A DNA stretch of 64,000 nucleotides from Nakamurella multipartita DSM 44233 (GTDB taxonomy: Bacteria; Actinomycetota; Actinomycetes; Mycobacteriales; Nakamurellaceae). Where the stretch lies: NCBI RefSeq assembly GCF_000024365.1, contig NC_013235.1:2418001-2482000 (forward strand), read 5' to 3'. The notes under the pieces were generated by a model, which worked only from the letters and a program-made list of their open reading frames with translations, had not been told where the DNA came from and made no database searches. Numbering within the stretch: position 1 is the stretch's first letter; every line of letters starts with the position of its first letter. Both the position numbers and the translations under genes were made by a program. This document shows, piece after piece, positions 16,699 through 26,197 of the stretch.

Positions 16699-19600
16699 GT
16701 GGCAGGCAAGGCCCGTGTACATGAGCTCGCAAAAGAGCTCGGCAAGACCAGCAAAGAGATCATGGCGAAGCTCCAGGACCTCGGAGAGTTCGTCAAGTCC
16801 CCGTCCTCGACCATCGAAGCCCCGGTCGTGCGCAAGTTGCGCGACGCCTTCCCGGCGACTCCGCCGAAGGGTGCCGCCGCGGCCAACGGTTCCAGTGGAT
16901 CGACCTCGTCGCGTCCGGCTCAGCCGGGCCGACCCGGCGGCACTCCCGGACGTCCAGCTGCGGCCGCCGCTCCGGCGGCCAGCTCCACGCCCGCGTCGCC
17001 GGCCCCGGCCGGTGTGACCCCGCGTCCGGCCACCCCGGCGGCGCCGACCGCCCGTCCGGCGACGCCGGCCCCCCCGGTGGCCCCGGCCGCCGAGGCAGCG
17101 ACCCAGTTCGTGGCCCCGCCGGCCCGGACCGCGCCCAGCAGTTCGCCCGGACCGCGGACCGCACCGGCTCCGGCCGCCGCGGCCCGGCCCGCGCCGGCCG
17201 CTGCGGCCCGGCCGGCCGAGGCGGCGCCCGCGCCGGCCTCGTCGGCCACCGAGACCGCCGCACCGGCGGCTCGGCGTCCGCAGTCGGGCACCCCGGGGGC
17301 CCCGCCGGCCGCCGCTCGCCCGGCCGCATCGGCGGCTCCGGCCGCCCGCCAGGGTGGGACGGCTCCGGCCGCCCGGCCCGACGGCGTGCCCGGCGCGCCC
17401 CGTCCGGCTCGTCCGGCCGGCGGCGTTCCCGGCGCTCCCCGGCCGCCGCGGATGGGCAACAACCCCTTCGGCGTGCAGCAGCCGCGTAATGCCCCGCCGC
17501 GTCCCGGCGGCGTGCCGGGCGCGCCCCGACCGCCGATGGGTCGCCCCGGTGGCGCTCCCGGTGCTCCGGGTGCCCGTCCCGGCACGCCGGGCGGTCGTCC
17601 CGGCGGTGCGCCCGGAGCCGGACCCCGTCCGGGTACTCCGGGTGGTCGTCCCGGCGCCGGCGCGCGTCCGGGTGGTGCCCCCGGTGGGTACCGCGGTGGT
17701 CCCGGTGGCGGCACCGGCGGTCCCGGAGGCGGCGGCGGTGGATACCGCGGCGGTCCCGGTGGCGGCACCGGTGGTCCCGCCGGTGGCGGCGGTGGTCGTC
17801 CCGGTGGCGGTGGCGGCGGTCGTGGTCGCGGCGGTGCCGCGGGTGCGTTCGGTCGGCAGGGCGGCCCGGCTCGCAAGGGTCGCAAGTCCAAGAAGCAGCG
17901 CCGTCAGGAATTCGACAACATGCAGGCCCCGTCGATCGGTGGCGTGGCCCTGCCGCGTGGCAACGGATCGACGATCCGGCTGGCCCGCGGCTCGTCGCTG
18001 GCCGACTTCGCCGACAAGATCGATGCCAACCCGGCCTCGATGGTGCAGGCGCTGTTCCACCTGGGCGAGATGGTCACCGCCACCCAGTCGGTGTCCGACG
18101 ACATCCTGGAGCTGCTCGGCTCCGAGATGGGCTACCAGGTCGAGATCGTCTCGCCGGACGACGAGGACCGTGAGCTGCTGGAATCCTTCGACCTCACCTA
18201 CGGCGAGGACGAGGGCGACGAGAGCGATCTGGTCGTCCGGCCGCCGGTGGTCACCGTCATGGGTCACGTCGACCACGGCAAGACCAAGTTGCTCGACGCC
18301 ATCCGCAACACCCACGTGGTGGACAAGGAAGCCGGTGGCATCACCCAGCACATCGGCGCCTACCAGGTCGCCACGCACCTGGGCGACGAGGAACGGCTGA
18401 TCACCTTCATCGACACCCCGGGTCACGAGGCGTTCACCGCCATGCGGGCCCGTGGTTCGCAGTCCACGGACATCGTGGTGCTGGTGGTCGCGGCCGACGA
18501 CGGCGTGATGCCGCAGACGGTCGAGGCGATCAACCACGCCAAGGCCGCGGACGTGCCGATCGTGGTGGCGATCAACAAGATCGACAAGGAGGGGGCCAAC
18601 CCCGACAAGATCCGCCAGCAGCTCACCGAATACGGGCTGGTCGCCGAGGAGTACGGCGGCGACACCATGTTCGTGGAGATCTCGGCCAAGGCCATGATCA
18701 ACATCGACGGCCTGCTCGAGGCCGTCCTGTTGACCGCGGATGCGGCCCTGGACCTGCGGGCGAACCCGAACATGAACGCCGAGGGTGTGGCCATCGAGGC
18801 CCACCTGGACCGGGGTCGCGGCGCGGTCGCGACCGTCCTGGTCCAGCGCGGCACGCTGCGGGTCGGCGACTCGATCGTCGCCGGCAACGCGTATGGCCGG
18901 GTCCGGGCCATGCTCGGCGATCACGGCGAGCAGGTGGCCGAGGCCACCCCGTCGCGTCCGGTGCAGGTGCTCGGGTTCACCTCGGTGCCCGGCGCCGGCG
19001 ACTCGTTCATGGTCGTCGAGGAGGACCGCGTCGCCCGGCAGATCGCCGAGCGGCGGCAGGCCCGAGCCCGCAAGGCGCAGATCGGCAACCGTCGCCGCAT
19101 CTCGCTGGAGGACTTCGGCAAGGCCCTGGCCGAGCAGAAGATCGAGCAGCTCACGCTGATCATCAAGGGTGACAACTCCGGCACCGTGGAGGCGCTGGAG
19201 GACTCGCTGCTCAAGCTGGACGTGGGCGAGGAGGTCGACCTGCGGGTGGTGCACCGTGGCGTCGGCGGCATCACCCAGGACGACATCAACCTGGCCGCCA
19301 CCACCGACGCCATCGTCATCGGCTTCAACGTCAAGCCGGTTCGAGGCGTGCAGGAGCTGGCCGACCGCGAGGGTGTCGACATCCGCTACTACACGGTCAT
19401 CTACCAGGCCATCGACGAGGTGGAAGCGGCGCTCAAGGGCCTGCTCAAGCCCGAGTTCGAAGAGGTCCAGACCGGGTCGGCGGAGATCCGGGAGATCTTC
19501 CGGTCCTCCAAGTTCGGCAACATCGCCGGCTGCATCGTGCGCAACGGCGAGATTCGCCGCAACGCCCGGGCCCGGCTGCTCCGTGGTGGTGTCGTGCTCA

Positions 19601-19758
19601 ACGACAACCTGCAGATCGATTCGCTGCGCCGGTTCAAGGACGATGTCACCGAGGTCCGCGAGGGCTTCGAATGCGGCATCGGCCTGGGCTCGTGGAACAA
19701 CATCGAGCTGGAGGACACCATCGAGACCTACGAGGTCCGGGAGAAGCCGCGAAGCTGA
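16699..19758 (+). CDS. infB: Translation initiation factor IF-2
   Basis: 1019 aa GTPase that recruits initiator tRNA to the 30S subunit. IF2_N domain at the start ([17 protein letters not shown]), then a Pro/Ala/Gly low-complexity linker from about 70 to 400, the distal part built of GGPGGG-type repeats. The G domain has G1 GHVDHGKT (about 522), G3 DTPGHE and G4 NKID, followed by domains II-IV (C-terminal [20 protein letters not shown]). Start GTG 16699 preceded by AGGAG and matching [14 protein letters not shown] of relatives; an in-frame GTG at 16687 would overlap the RBS. Followed by a long hairpin. Confidence 0.97.
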   Translation: MAGKARVHELAKELGKTSKEIMAKLQDLGEFVKSPSSTIEAPVVRKLRDAFPATPPKGAAAANGSSGSTSSRPAQPGRPGGTPGRPAAAAAPAASSTPASPAPAGVTPRPATPAAPTARPATPAPPVAPAAEAATQFVAPPARTAPSSSPGPRTAPAPAAAARPAPAAAARPAEAAPAPASSATETAAPAARRPQSGTPGAPPAAARPAASAAPAARQGGTAPAARPDGVPGAPRPARPAGGVPGAPRPPRMGNNPFGVQQPRNAPPRPGGVPGAPRPPMGRPGGAPGAPGARPGTPGGRPGGAPGAGPRPGTPGGRPGAGARPGGAPGGYRGGPGGGTGGPGGGGGGYRGGPGGGTGGPAGGGGGRPGGGGGGRGRGGAAGAFGRQGGPARKGRKSKKQRRQEFDNMQAPSIGGVALPRGNGSTIRLARGSSLADFADKIDANPASMVQALFHLGEMVTATQSVSDDILELLGSEMGYQVEIVSPDDEDRELLESFDLTYGEDEGDESDLVVRPPVVTVMGHVDHGKTKLLDAIRNTHVVDKEAGGITQHIGAYQVATHLGDEERLITFIDTPGHEAFTAMRARGSQSTDIVVLVVAADDGVMPQTVEAINHAKAADVPIVVAINKIDKEGANPDKIRQQLTEYGLVAEEYGGDTMFVEISAKAMINIDGLLEAVLLTADAALDLRANPNMNAEGVAIEAHLDRGRGAVATVLVQRGTLRVGDSIVAGNAYGRVRAMLGDHGEQVAEATPSRPVQVLGFTSVPGAGDSFMVVEEDRVARQIAERRQARARKAQIGNRRRISLEDFGKALAEQKIEQLTLIIKGDNSGTVEALEDSLLKLDVGEEVDLRVVHRGVGGITQDDINLAATTDAIVIGFNVKPVRGVQELADREGVDIRYYTVIYQAIDEVEAALKGLLKPEFEEVQTGSAEIREIFRSSKFGNIAGCIVRNGEIRRNARARLLRGGVVLNDNLQIDSLRRFKDDVTEVREGFECGIGLGSWNNIELEDTIETYEVREKPRS

Positions 19759-19764
19759 CGCACC

Positions 19765-19861
19765 CGCCCCACTTGAGATTGATCATGGCGAACTCTGCTC
19801 GACACGCCGGCAACACGCCGGCCCGGCGGCAGAGTTCGCCATGATCAACCGGGATGGGGCG
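19765..19861. repeat. Long inverted repeat between infB and the DUF503 gene
   Basis: Perfect 20-bp arms at 19779-19798 and 19829-19848 (core TGATCATGGCGAACTCTGC), a 30-nt loop, and outer CGCCCCA/TGGGGCG pairing after a bulge. It stands 20 bp after the infB stop, like a terminator, but its right arm contains ATG 19841 of the next gene. Confidence 0.85.
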
Positions 19862-20155
19862 GTCTACGTCGGCGTCCTGGAGTGCGACGTGCTGCTCGGC
19901 GCCGTCGGTTCGCTCAAGCAGAAGCGGGCCATCATCCGGCCGGTGCTGGCCCGGTTGCGGCGGTTGGACGTCGCCGCCACCGAGGCCGGCGATCCGGACC
20001 GGCATCGCCGGGCCCTGATCGCGATCGCTACCGTGGCCGGCGACCCCGCTGCGGTGCAGCGGGTGCTGGACACCTGCGAACGACAGATCGTCGGTGAGGT
20101 TGAGTTCGAGGTGCTGTCCACCCGGCGACGGGTGGTCGGTGCGCACGACGAATAG
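19841..20155 (+). CDS. DUF503 / YlxP-family protein
   Basis: 104 aa, the typical length. YVGVLECDVLLGAVGSLKQKRAIIRPVLARLRR is the family start, and DRHRRALIAIATVAGD with CERQIVGEVEFEVLSTRRR completes it. Found between infB and rbfA across Gram-positives; presumably tied to translation, function unproven. The only start compatible with the conserved N-terminus is ATG 19841, which lies in the right arm of a 20-bp perfect inverted repeat and has no clear RBS, so hairpin formation in the infB read-through transcript could limit its translation. Confidence 0.88.
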   Translation: MINRDGAVYVGVLECDVLLGAVGSLKQKRAIIRPVLARLRRLDVAATEAGDPDRHRRALIAIATVAGDPAAVQRVLDTCERQIVGEVEFEVLSTRRRVVGAHDE

Positions 20156-20175
20156 TTCCGACAAGGAGAACGACC

Positions 20176-20757
20176 ATGGTGGACACCGCCCGGGCCCGTC
20201 GGCTGGCCAAGCGCATCGTCAGCATCGTGGCCACCCAGATCCAGCACGAGGTGAAGGATCCGCGGCTGGACATGGTGACGATCACCGCTGCGACCGTGAC
20301 CCCCGATCTGCGGGAGGCCACCGTCTACTACACCGTCTACGGCGACGACGACGTGGTCGCCGCGGCCGGGGCCGGACTGGCCAGCGCGACCGGGGTCCTG
20401 CGGTCCGCGGTCGGCGCCCAGACCGGCATCAAGTTCACCCCGACCCTGGAGTTCCGGCTGGACGCGGTGCCGGCCAACGCGCATCGGATCGACGAGTTGC
20501 TGGCTGCCGCCCGGGACGCGGACGCCCGGGTCGCACAGCAGGCGGCCGGGGCGCGGTACGCCGGCGACGCCGACCCGTACAAGGCGCCCCGTACTCCAGA
20601 AGAGATCGAAGCAGACGAGATTGATGCGGACGAGATCGATGCGGACGAGATCGATGCGGACGAGTCCGACCTGAGCGAGTCGGACGGGCTCGATCATCCG
20701 GCGACGCCGGGCCGCGCCAGTGACCCGGCGCCGGTGCCGGGCGAGCGAGTACCGTAA
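20176..20757 (+). CDS. rbfA: Ribosome-binding factor A
   Basis: 193 aa. KH-like fold (DTARARRLAKRIVSIVATQI; DMVTITAATVTPDLREATVYYTVYG; TLEFRLDAVPANAHRIDELL) that binds the 30S subunit for 16S 5'-end maturation. ATG 20176 with AAGGAG upstream. The core ends near residue 115. The unusual acidic tail (about 140-165) contains four ADEID-type pentapeptides encoded by four 15-bp tandem repeats at 20611-20670. Confidence 0.95.
   Translation: MVDTARARRLAKRIVSIVATQIQHEVKDPRLDMVTITAATVTPDLREATVYYTVYGDDDVVAAAGAGLASATGVLRSAVGAQTGIKFTPTLEFRLDAVPANAHRIDELLAAARDADARVAQQAAGARYAGDADPYKAPRTPEEIEADEIDADEIDADEIDADESDLSESDGLDHPATPGRASDPAPVPGERVP
20611..20670 (+). repeat. 15-bp tandem repeat inside rbfA
   Basis: Four consecutive units of GCGGACGAGATCGAT: 20611-20625 (two changes), 20626-20640 and 20641-20655 (identical) and 20656-20670 (degenerate). 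They encode (A)DEID repeats in frame. Confidence 0.9.
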
Positions 20758-20891
20758 TCATGCGCCGGCATGGGAGCCGGCAAACGGTCGATTCCGCGCG
20801 GGCGCACCGGTCACGGTGAGTCAGCAGGGTCGGCCGAACCGACTGCACTGTGGGCCGGCCCTCGGGCCGGTCACCGACTTCCGGAGGCGCC

Positions 20892-21965
20892 GTGACGGAC
20901 ACCCGCACGATCCGCAACCGCACTCGCGGGGGACGCGTGCGCATGTCCGCGACGACGGCTGACCTGCCGACCGGGCCGACCGAACCGGGGGCCGACGGAT
21001 CGGCCCGGGACATGGACGTGGCCGCCGGGCTGCTGGCCGCGGCCCGCTCGGTGGTGCTGGTCGCCCACGTGCATCCCGACGCGGACGCCCTGGGCAGCGC
21101 CTTGGCCCTGGGTCTGGGTCTGGCCCGCCGCGGCACGCAGGTCAAGGTCTCCTTCGCCGAGCCGGACACGGTCCCCGAATCGCTGCGCCACCTGCCCGGG
21201 ATGGCCCTGGTCGTCGATCCCGACGAGCTGGTCGCCGACGGCTCGGACATGTTCGTCAGCCTGGACGTGGGCTCCCGGGAACGGCTCGGCTCGCTGGTGC
21301 GGGTGCTGGATGCCTGCCCGATGAGCCTGGTCATCGACCACCACGCGTCCAACGCCCGGTTCGGCCGGTACAACCTGATCGACGTCGGCGCCGAGGCCAC
21401 GGCGGTGCTCGTCGCCCGCCTGCTGGACCGGCTGGGCATCCCCATCGACCGGGACATCGCCGAGAACCTGTACGCCGGACTGGCCACCGACACCGGCCAC
21501 TTCCGGCACGCCGACGCCGACGTGCACCGGCTGGCCGCTCGCCTGATCGACTGCGGGGTGCGTCCGGTCGACGTGCTGCACCCGATCACCGACTCGCACC
21601 CGTTCGGCTGGCTGGGGATGCTGTCCCGCGTGCTGGACGGCGCCGGTCTGGTCCCGGACGCGGCCGGCGGCGGTGGCCTGGTCTACGCGATCATCGACGA
21701 CGCCGTCCGGGACGGCCTGCGGCAGGAAGAGCTGGACTCGGTCATCGACATCCTGCGCACCGCCCAGGAGGCCGAGGTGGCCACCGTGATCAAGCAGACC
21801 GGTCCGGACGCCTGGCAGGTCTCGCTGCGCTCGCGCAGCAGCGTCGACGTCGCCGCCGCGGCCGCCGCCCTGGGCGGCGGCGGGCACGTGCGCTCGGCCG
21901 GCTTTTCCCATGTCGGCACCGCGATGCAGGCCGTCACCCGGCTGTGCGAGGTCCTGGACCGTTAG
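20892..21965 (+). CDS. DHH/DHHA1 phosphoesterase (NrnA-like oligoribonuclease / PAP phosphatase)
   Basis: 357 aa. N-terminal DHH domain with VLVAHVHPDADALGSA and VIDHHASN (Mn ligands), C-terminal DHHA1 with GGGGHVRSAGF. The family degrades nanoRNA, cyclic dinucleotide products or 3'-phosphoadenosine phosphate in the cytosol; M. tuberculosis Rv2837c is the positional counterpart next to rbfA. Start GTG 20892 has GGAGG 4 nt upstream; ATG 20943 would also give a full domain. Located 134 bp after rbfA. Confidence 0.93.
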   Translation: MTDTRTIRNRTRGGRVRMSATTADLPTGPTEPGADGSARDMDVAAGLLAAARSVVLVAHVHPDADALGSALALGLGLARRGTQVKVSFAEPDTVPESLRHLPGMALVVDPDELVADGSDMFVSLDVGSRERLGSLVRVLDACPMSLVIDHHASNARFGRYNLIDVGAEATAVLVARLLDRLGIPIDRDIAENLYAGLATDTGHFRHADADVHRLAARLIDCGVRPVDVLHPITDSHPFGWLGMLSRVLDGAGLVPDAAGGGGLVYAIIDDAVRDGLRQEELDSVIDILRTAQEAEVATVIKQTGPDAWQVSLRSRSSVDVAAAAAALGGGGHVRSAGFSHVGTAMQAVTRLCEVLDR

Positions 21966-22007
21966 CGGCCCGAAGGCCGGCCGCCGGGAGACGGGACGTT
22001 TGACCCT

Positions 22008-22027
22008 GGCGTGACCCTGGTCACGCC
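22008..22027. promoter_or_regulatory. 20-bp palindrome upstream of the GntR-type gene
   Basis: GGCGTGACC-CT-GGTCACGCC is a perfect 9-bp inverted repeat with a 2-nt centre, 51 bp upstream of ATG 22078. Size and symmetry suit a GntR/FadR dimer operator; alternatively it is the 3'-end hairpin of the DHH gene (stop 21965). Confidence 0.5.
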
Positions 22028-22077
22028 CGCTCGCAGTACTGGAACCTGCCGGCGTGGGCACGCATCATAGATACATC

Positions 22078-22746
22078 ATGGATACAACCGGCCAACCCTC
22101 TGCCGCCGACCGCGCCTACGACCATGTCCGCCACGGCATCCTGAGCTGCCGCTACGCCGACAACGAACTGCTCGCCGAGGGCAGCATCGCCGCCGAGACC
22201 GGGGTGTCCCGCACCCCGGTGCGCGAGGCGCTGCTCCGGCTCGAGGCGGAGGGCATGATCCGGCTGCTGCCCAAGCGGGGTGCCCTGGTGCTCCCGGTCA
22301 CCGCCCAGGAATGGCGGGACGTGGTGTCCACCCGGCTGCTGGTCGAGGCGCACTGCACCCGCTCGGTCATCGAGTCCGGCCGCGGCCCCGCGGTCGCCCG
22401 GGCGCTGGAGGTGCCGCTGGCCGATCTGCGCGCCGCCGCCCAGGCGCTGGACGTGCCGGCCTACGTCACCGCCGACCGCACCTTCCACGCGACGATCGTC
22501 GCGGCCGAGGGCAACCTGATCCTGATCCGCCTGTACGGCTCCCTGCGCGACCGGCAGCTGCGGATGGGTGCGGCCAATCTGGCCGGGCCCGACGGTGAGC
22601 TGGACGCGGTGCGGATGCGCACCACGGTGGCCGACCACGAGGCGATCGCCGCCGCCATCGCCCACGAGGACGGCGCGCTGGCCGAGCACCTGACCCGGGA
22701 ACACCTGCGGCACGCCGACCGCGCCCTGCGGGGGGTGCGCGCATGA
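22078..22746 (+). CDS. GntR-family transcriptional regulator (FadR subfamily, FCD domain)
   Basis: 222 aa. N-terminal winged helix with RTPVREALLRLEAEGMIRLLPKRGALV, C-terminal all-helical FCD effector domain (DRTFHATIVAAEGN supplies metal-binding D/H; VADHEAIAAAIAHED supplies the next H). Likely controls the MFS gene, with which it overlaps by ATGA (22743-22746). ATG 22078 has no Shine-Dalgarno; a CATAGAT element lies just upstream, so a near-leaderless start is possible. This GntR-MFS pair occupies the place where relatives have a MATE (dinF) gene. Effector unknown. Confidence 0.88.
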   Translation: MDTTGQPSAADRAYDHVRHGILSCRYADNELLAEGSIAAETGVSRTPVREALLRLEAEGMIRLLPKRGALVLPVTAQEWRDVVSTRLLVEAHCTRSVIESGRGPAVARALEVPLADLRAAAQALDVPAYVTADRTFHATIVAAEGNLILIRLYGSLRDRQLRMGAANLAGPDGELDAVRMRTTVADHEAIAAAIAHEDGALAEHLTREHLRHADRALRGVRA

Positions 22747-24203
22747 ACCGCCTGCGGGCCGGCTGGCGTTGGCTGGCCCAGCGCCCCCTGATCATCTGGT
22801 TCGCGGCCGTCGGCTGCTACCTGCTCGCCGTCTTCCACCGCACCTCGCTCGGCGTCGCCGGTCCGCTGGCCGCCCAACGGCTGGATCTGTCCGCCGGTCA
22901 GCTGAGCAGCTTCGTCATGCTGCAGCTGGGCGTGTACGCGGCCATGCAGGTGCCCGCCGGCATCCTGATCGACCGGTTCGGTCCGCGCCGGATGCTGCTG
23001 ACCGCCACCTTGATCATGGGCTCGGCCCAGGTGCTGTTCTCGCTGGTGCACAGCTACCCGCTGGCCCTGCTGGCCCGGGGCCTGCTCGGCGTCGGCGACG
23101 CGATGACCTACATCTCGGTGCTGCGGCTGGTCGCCGGCTGGTTCCCGGCTCGCCGCTACCCGATGATGGTCGGCCTGACCAGCCTGACCGGGATGCTGGG
23201 CAACGTGGTGGCCACCGTGCCGCTGACCCTGATGCTCACCGATCTGGGCTGGGGCCCGACCTTCGCCATCGCCGGCGGGCTGTCCCTGGGCTACGCCCTG
23301 CTGTTGCTGCGCCCGGCGGTGGCCGCCCCCTACCGCGAGGCGGAGAGCGCGGCCGGCCCGATGGGTGGTCGCGAGGTGCTGGCCCAGGTCAAGCACGCGT
23401 GGACGCTGCCGGCCGGCCGGCTCGGCTTCTGGATCCACCTGTCGACGATGGCCGGGCCGACCGTGTTCGCCGTGCTCTGGGGTTACCCGTACCTGACCCA
23501 GGCCCTGGGCTACTCGCCCGGGGTGGCCTCCTCGCTGCTGATGCTGCTGGTCTTCGGCGGCCTGATCGGCAACCTGATGCTCGGACCGGTCATCGCCCGG
23601 CGCCCGTTCATCCGCGGCTGGCTCGCGCTGATCGTGGCCGGGCTGTGCCTGACCGGCTGGCTGGTGCTGATCGGCTGGCCCAACGGGCAGCCGCCGGTGG
23701 CCGTGGTCGTCGCTGTCATCTGCGTCTTCTCCGTCGGCGGACCGGCCTCGGGCATCGGGTTCATGCTGGCCCGGGACTACAACCCGCGGCATCGCATCTC
23801 CACCGCGACCGGTCTGGTCAACGTCGGCGGCTTCTGCGGCGCCGTGGTCATGGTGTTCGCGGTCGGCCAGATCCTGGACCTGGTCGAGCCGGGGGCCGTC
23901 ACCCACACCGCGGCCGCCTACCGGTGGGCGTTCGGCGCGATCGCGCTGCTCACCGCGTTCGGCATTGCCCGGATGATCACCTGGATCCTGCGTACCCGGG
24001 TCCACGTGCTGCGGGCCGCGGCCCGCGGGGAAGATGTCCCGGTGGAGATCGTGCCCCATCGCTGGGACCTGCTGGACACCGGAGAATTCCGCCTGGTCAC
24101 CGGGACCAAGCCCGGCGAGGTGCGGTTCGAGGACCTGAGCCGCCGACCGGTGGTCGACCCCTCGACCGACCAGCGACCCGCGCCCGTGCGGCGCGAGCCG
24201 TGA
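22743..24203 (+). CDS. Major facilitator superfamily transporter
   Basis: 486 aa integral membrane protein with about 12 predicted helices. MFS signatures: the loop 2-3 motif GILIDRFGPRRML, repeated GLVNVGGFCGAVVMVFAVGQ in the second half. A C-terminal cytosolic tail of about 70 residues (ARGEDVPVEIVPHRW...) is longer than usual. Coupled to the upstream GntR gene (4-bp overlap) and to truB downstream (GTGA overlap at 24200-24203), so all three are on one transcript. Substrate not inferable; regulated import of a carboxylate or similar metabolite fits the FCD-type regulator. Confidence 0.88.
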   Translation: MNRLRAGWRWLAQRPLIIWFAAVGCYLLAVFHRTSLGVAGPLAAQRLDLSAGQLSSFVMLQLGVYAAMQVPAGILIDRFGPRRMLLTATLIMGSAQVLFSLVHSYPLALLARGLLGVGDAMTYISVLRLVAGWFPARRYPMMVGLTSLTGMLGNVVATVPLTLMLTDLGWGPTFAIAGGLSLGYALLLLRPAVAAPYREAESAAGPMGGREVLAQVKHAWTLPAGRLGFWIHLSTMAGPTVFAVLWGYPYLTQALGYSPGVASSLLMLLVFGGLIGNLMLGPVIARRPFIRGWLALIVAGLCLTGWLVLIGWPNGQPPVAVVVAVICVFSVGGPASGIGFMLARDYNPRHRISTATGLVNVGGFCGAVVMVFAVGQILDLVEPGAVTHTAAAYRWAFGAIALLTAFGIARMITWILRTRVHVLRAAARGEDVPVEIVPHRWDLLDTGEFRLVTGTKPGEVRFEDLSRRPVVDPSTDQRPAPVRREP

Positions 24204-25171
24204 CCGGCCCCGCCCGCCCGGAACGCCGCTCGGTCCAGCTGCCGCCCGGCGGCGGGCTGCTGCTGGTCGACAAGCCGGCCGGCTGCACCTCGCACGATGT
24301 CGTCGGCCGGGTCCGGCGGGTGCTCGGCCTGCGCCGGGTCGGCCACGCCGGGACCCTGGACCCGATGGCCACCGGCCTGCTGGTGATCGCCGTGGACCGG
24401 GCCACCAAGCTGCTGGGCCACCTGGCCCTGACCGACAAGACCTACCTGGCCACCATCCGGCTCGGGATCAGCACCGACTCCGACGACGCCGACGGCGACG
24501 TGGTCGCGACCGCCGACCCGGCCCGGGTCGCCGCGGTGGACGACCGGCAGCTCGAAGACGGCATCGCCGCCTTGACCGGCGAGCTGATGCAGGTGCCCAG
24601 CGCCGTGTCGGCGATCAAGGTCGACGGCCGCCGGGCCTACGACCGGGTCCGCGCCGGCGAGCAGGTGGCCCTGGCCGCCCGGCCGGTCACCGTGAGCCGC
24701 TTCGCCCGCACCGGCCCGGCGCGCCGCGGCCCGGCGGGGATCGACGTGGACGTGGTCGTCGACGCCAGCACCGGCACCTACGTGCGTTCGCTGGCCCGCG
24801 ACCTGGGCGCCGCGCTGGGCGTGGGCGGCCACCTGACCGCGTTGCGCCGGACCCGGGTCGGGCCGTTCACCGTCGCCGACGCCGTCGACGTGTACGCCGG
24901 TCCACCGGCGGAGCGGCCGGCGGTCACCGACGCGCTGGTGGCCGCGGTGTCCGGCGCCCTGCTGCCGGCGGCCGACGCGGTCCGGCGGGCGTTCCCGGTC
25001 CACACCGTCGACGACCGGCAGGCCGTCGACCTCGGCCACGGCCGGCGCATCCCCGCCGCGGGCCTGCCCGGCACCTACGCCGCGTTCGATCGCAGTGGCG
25101 CGCTCATCGCCCTGGCCTGCGACGACGGCGCCCAGGCCCGGTCGGTCTTCGGCTGGCACAGCCCGGCCTGA
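24200..25171 (+). CDS. truB: tRNA pseudouridine-55 synthase
   Basis: 323 aa. Makes pseudouridine 55 in the T-loop of tRNAs. Catalytic Asp54 in GHAGTLDPMATGLL, preceded by LLLVDKPAGCTSHDVV; YDRVRAGE and GTYVRSLARDLG are the other family boxes; short C-terminal PUA-like part. GTG start overlaps the stop of the MFS gene (GTGA), an unusual partner for truB. Confidence 0.96.
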   Translation: MTGPARPERRSVQLPPGGGLLLVDKPAGCTSHDVVGRVRRVLGLRRVGHAGTLDPMATGLLVIAVDRATKLLGHLALTDKTYLATIRLGISTDSDDADGDVVATADPARVAAVDDRQLEDGIAALTGELMQVPSAVSAIKVDGRRAYDRVRAGEQVALAARPVTVSRFARTGPARRGPAGIDVDVVVDASTGTYVRSLARDLGAALGVGGHLTALRRTRVGPFTVADAVDVYAGPPAERPAVTDALVAAVSGALLPAADAVRRAFPVHTVDDRQAVDLGHGRRIPAAGLPGTYAAFDRSGALIALACDDGAQARSVFGWHSPA

Positions 25172-25248
25172 GCGCGCCCACCCCGACCGGATCCGCCGGT
25201 CTCGTCCCGGCTCACACCGCGCCGCAGGAAGGTGGCAGGCTGTCGGCC

Positions 25249-26190
25249 GTGGAACGGTGGCGTGGCGTCGACGAGATCCCCCCGAACTGGGGCCGGTGCG
25301 TGGTGACCATCGGCGTGTTCGACGGGGTGCACCGCGGACATCAGGCGCTGATCGGCGAGGCGGTGCGGGTCGGCCGCGAGCACGGATTGCCGACCGTGCT
25401 GATGACCTTCGACCCGCATCCGGCGGAGGTGGTCCGTCCCGGCAGCCATCCGGCGATGCTGGTCACCCTGCGTCGGCGGGCCGAGCTGATCGCCGAGCAG
25501 GGCGTGGACGCCCTGCTGGTCCTGCCGTTCACCCCGGCCCTGTCCCAGGTCAGCGCGGAGGAGTTCGTGCACGACGTGCTGGTCGACCGGCTGCACGCCG
25601 CGCACGTGGTGGTGGGGGAGAACTTCCGGTTCGGTCACCGCGGCGCCGGTTCGGTCGACCTGCTGCGGGAGCTGGGTCCCCGGTTCGGCTTCGCCGTGCA
25701 CGGGATCACCCTGGTGCCGGGACCGGACGAGGTCACCGTCAGCTCCACCTATGTGCGGGCCTGCGTCGGCGCCGGGGACATGGTCGCCGCGACCGCGGCG
25801 CTGGGCCGCCCGCACCGGGTCGAGGGCTTCGTCGTGCACGGGGAGGGCCGCGGCGGCGCGCAGCTGGGCTATCCCACGGCCAACCTGGACGTCGCCGAAC
25901 ACGCCGCGATCCCGGCCGACGGCATCTACGCCGGCTGGTTCGTACTGGGCACCCGGCGGTCCCCGCTGGCCGTCTCCATCGGCACCAACCCCACGTTTTC
26001 CGGGCGCGAGCGCACGGTCGAAGGATTCGTCATCGACGAGGGTGGGAATTTCTACGGCCGGCGGGTCGCGTTCGACTTCGTCGAACGGCTGCGCGACACC
26101 GTCAAGTTCGACTCGGTGGACGCGCTGATCGCCCAGATCGACACGGACGTGGCTCGCACCAGGCAGGTGCTGGGCTGGGACGAGCAGTAG
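25249..26190 (+). CDS. ribF: Bifunctional riboflavin kinase / FAD synthetase
   Basis: 313 aa. Phosphorylates riboflavin to FMN and adenylylates it to FAD. N-terminal nucleotidyltransferase domain (VTIGVFDGVHRGHQ; TFDPHPAEV; VSSTYVR) and C-terminal flavokinase domain (LGYPTANLDV; DGIYAGW; SIGTNPTFSG). GTG start at 25249; upstream CAGGCT-N7 is a weak leaderless-type match. Ordered truB-ribF-rpsO as in mycobacteria, though here with DUF2630, transporter, Usp, esterase and DUF4436 genes inserted before rpsO. Confidence 0.96.
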   Translation: MERWRGVDEIPPNWGRCVVTIGVFDGVHRGHQALIGEAVRVGREHGLPTVLMTFDPHPAEVVRPGSHPAMLVTLRRRAELIAEQGVDALLVLPFTPALSQVSAEEFVHDVLVDRLHAAHVVVGENFRFGHRGAGSVDLLRELGPRFGFAVHGITLVPGPDEVTVSSTYVRACVGAGDMVAATAALGRPHRVEGFVVHGEGRGGAQLGYPTANLDVAEHAAIPADGIYAGWFVLGTRRSPLAVSIGTNPTFSGRERTVEGFVIDEGGNFYGRRVAFDFVERLRDTVKFDSVDALIAQIDTDVARTRQVLGWDEQ

Positions 26191-26197
26191 GGAGACC

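Noticed and set aside
17560-17840. Dense GGTGGC/GGTCCCGG repeats that could be taken for a repeat array or CRISPR
   Set aside because: They are the codons of the Gly/Pro-rich linker of IF-2, in frame and without unique spacers.
16333-19254. 973-codon open frame on the minus strand opposite infB
   Set aside because: Shadow of infB in high-GC sequence; low-complexity (AGTAATGTTAA-like) composition, no family match, and infB is certain.
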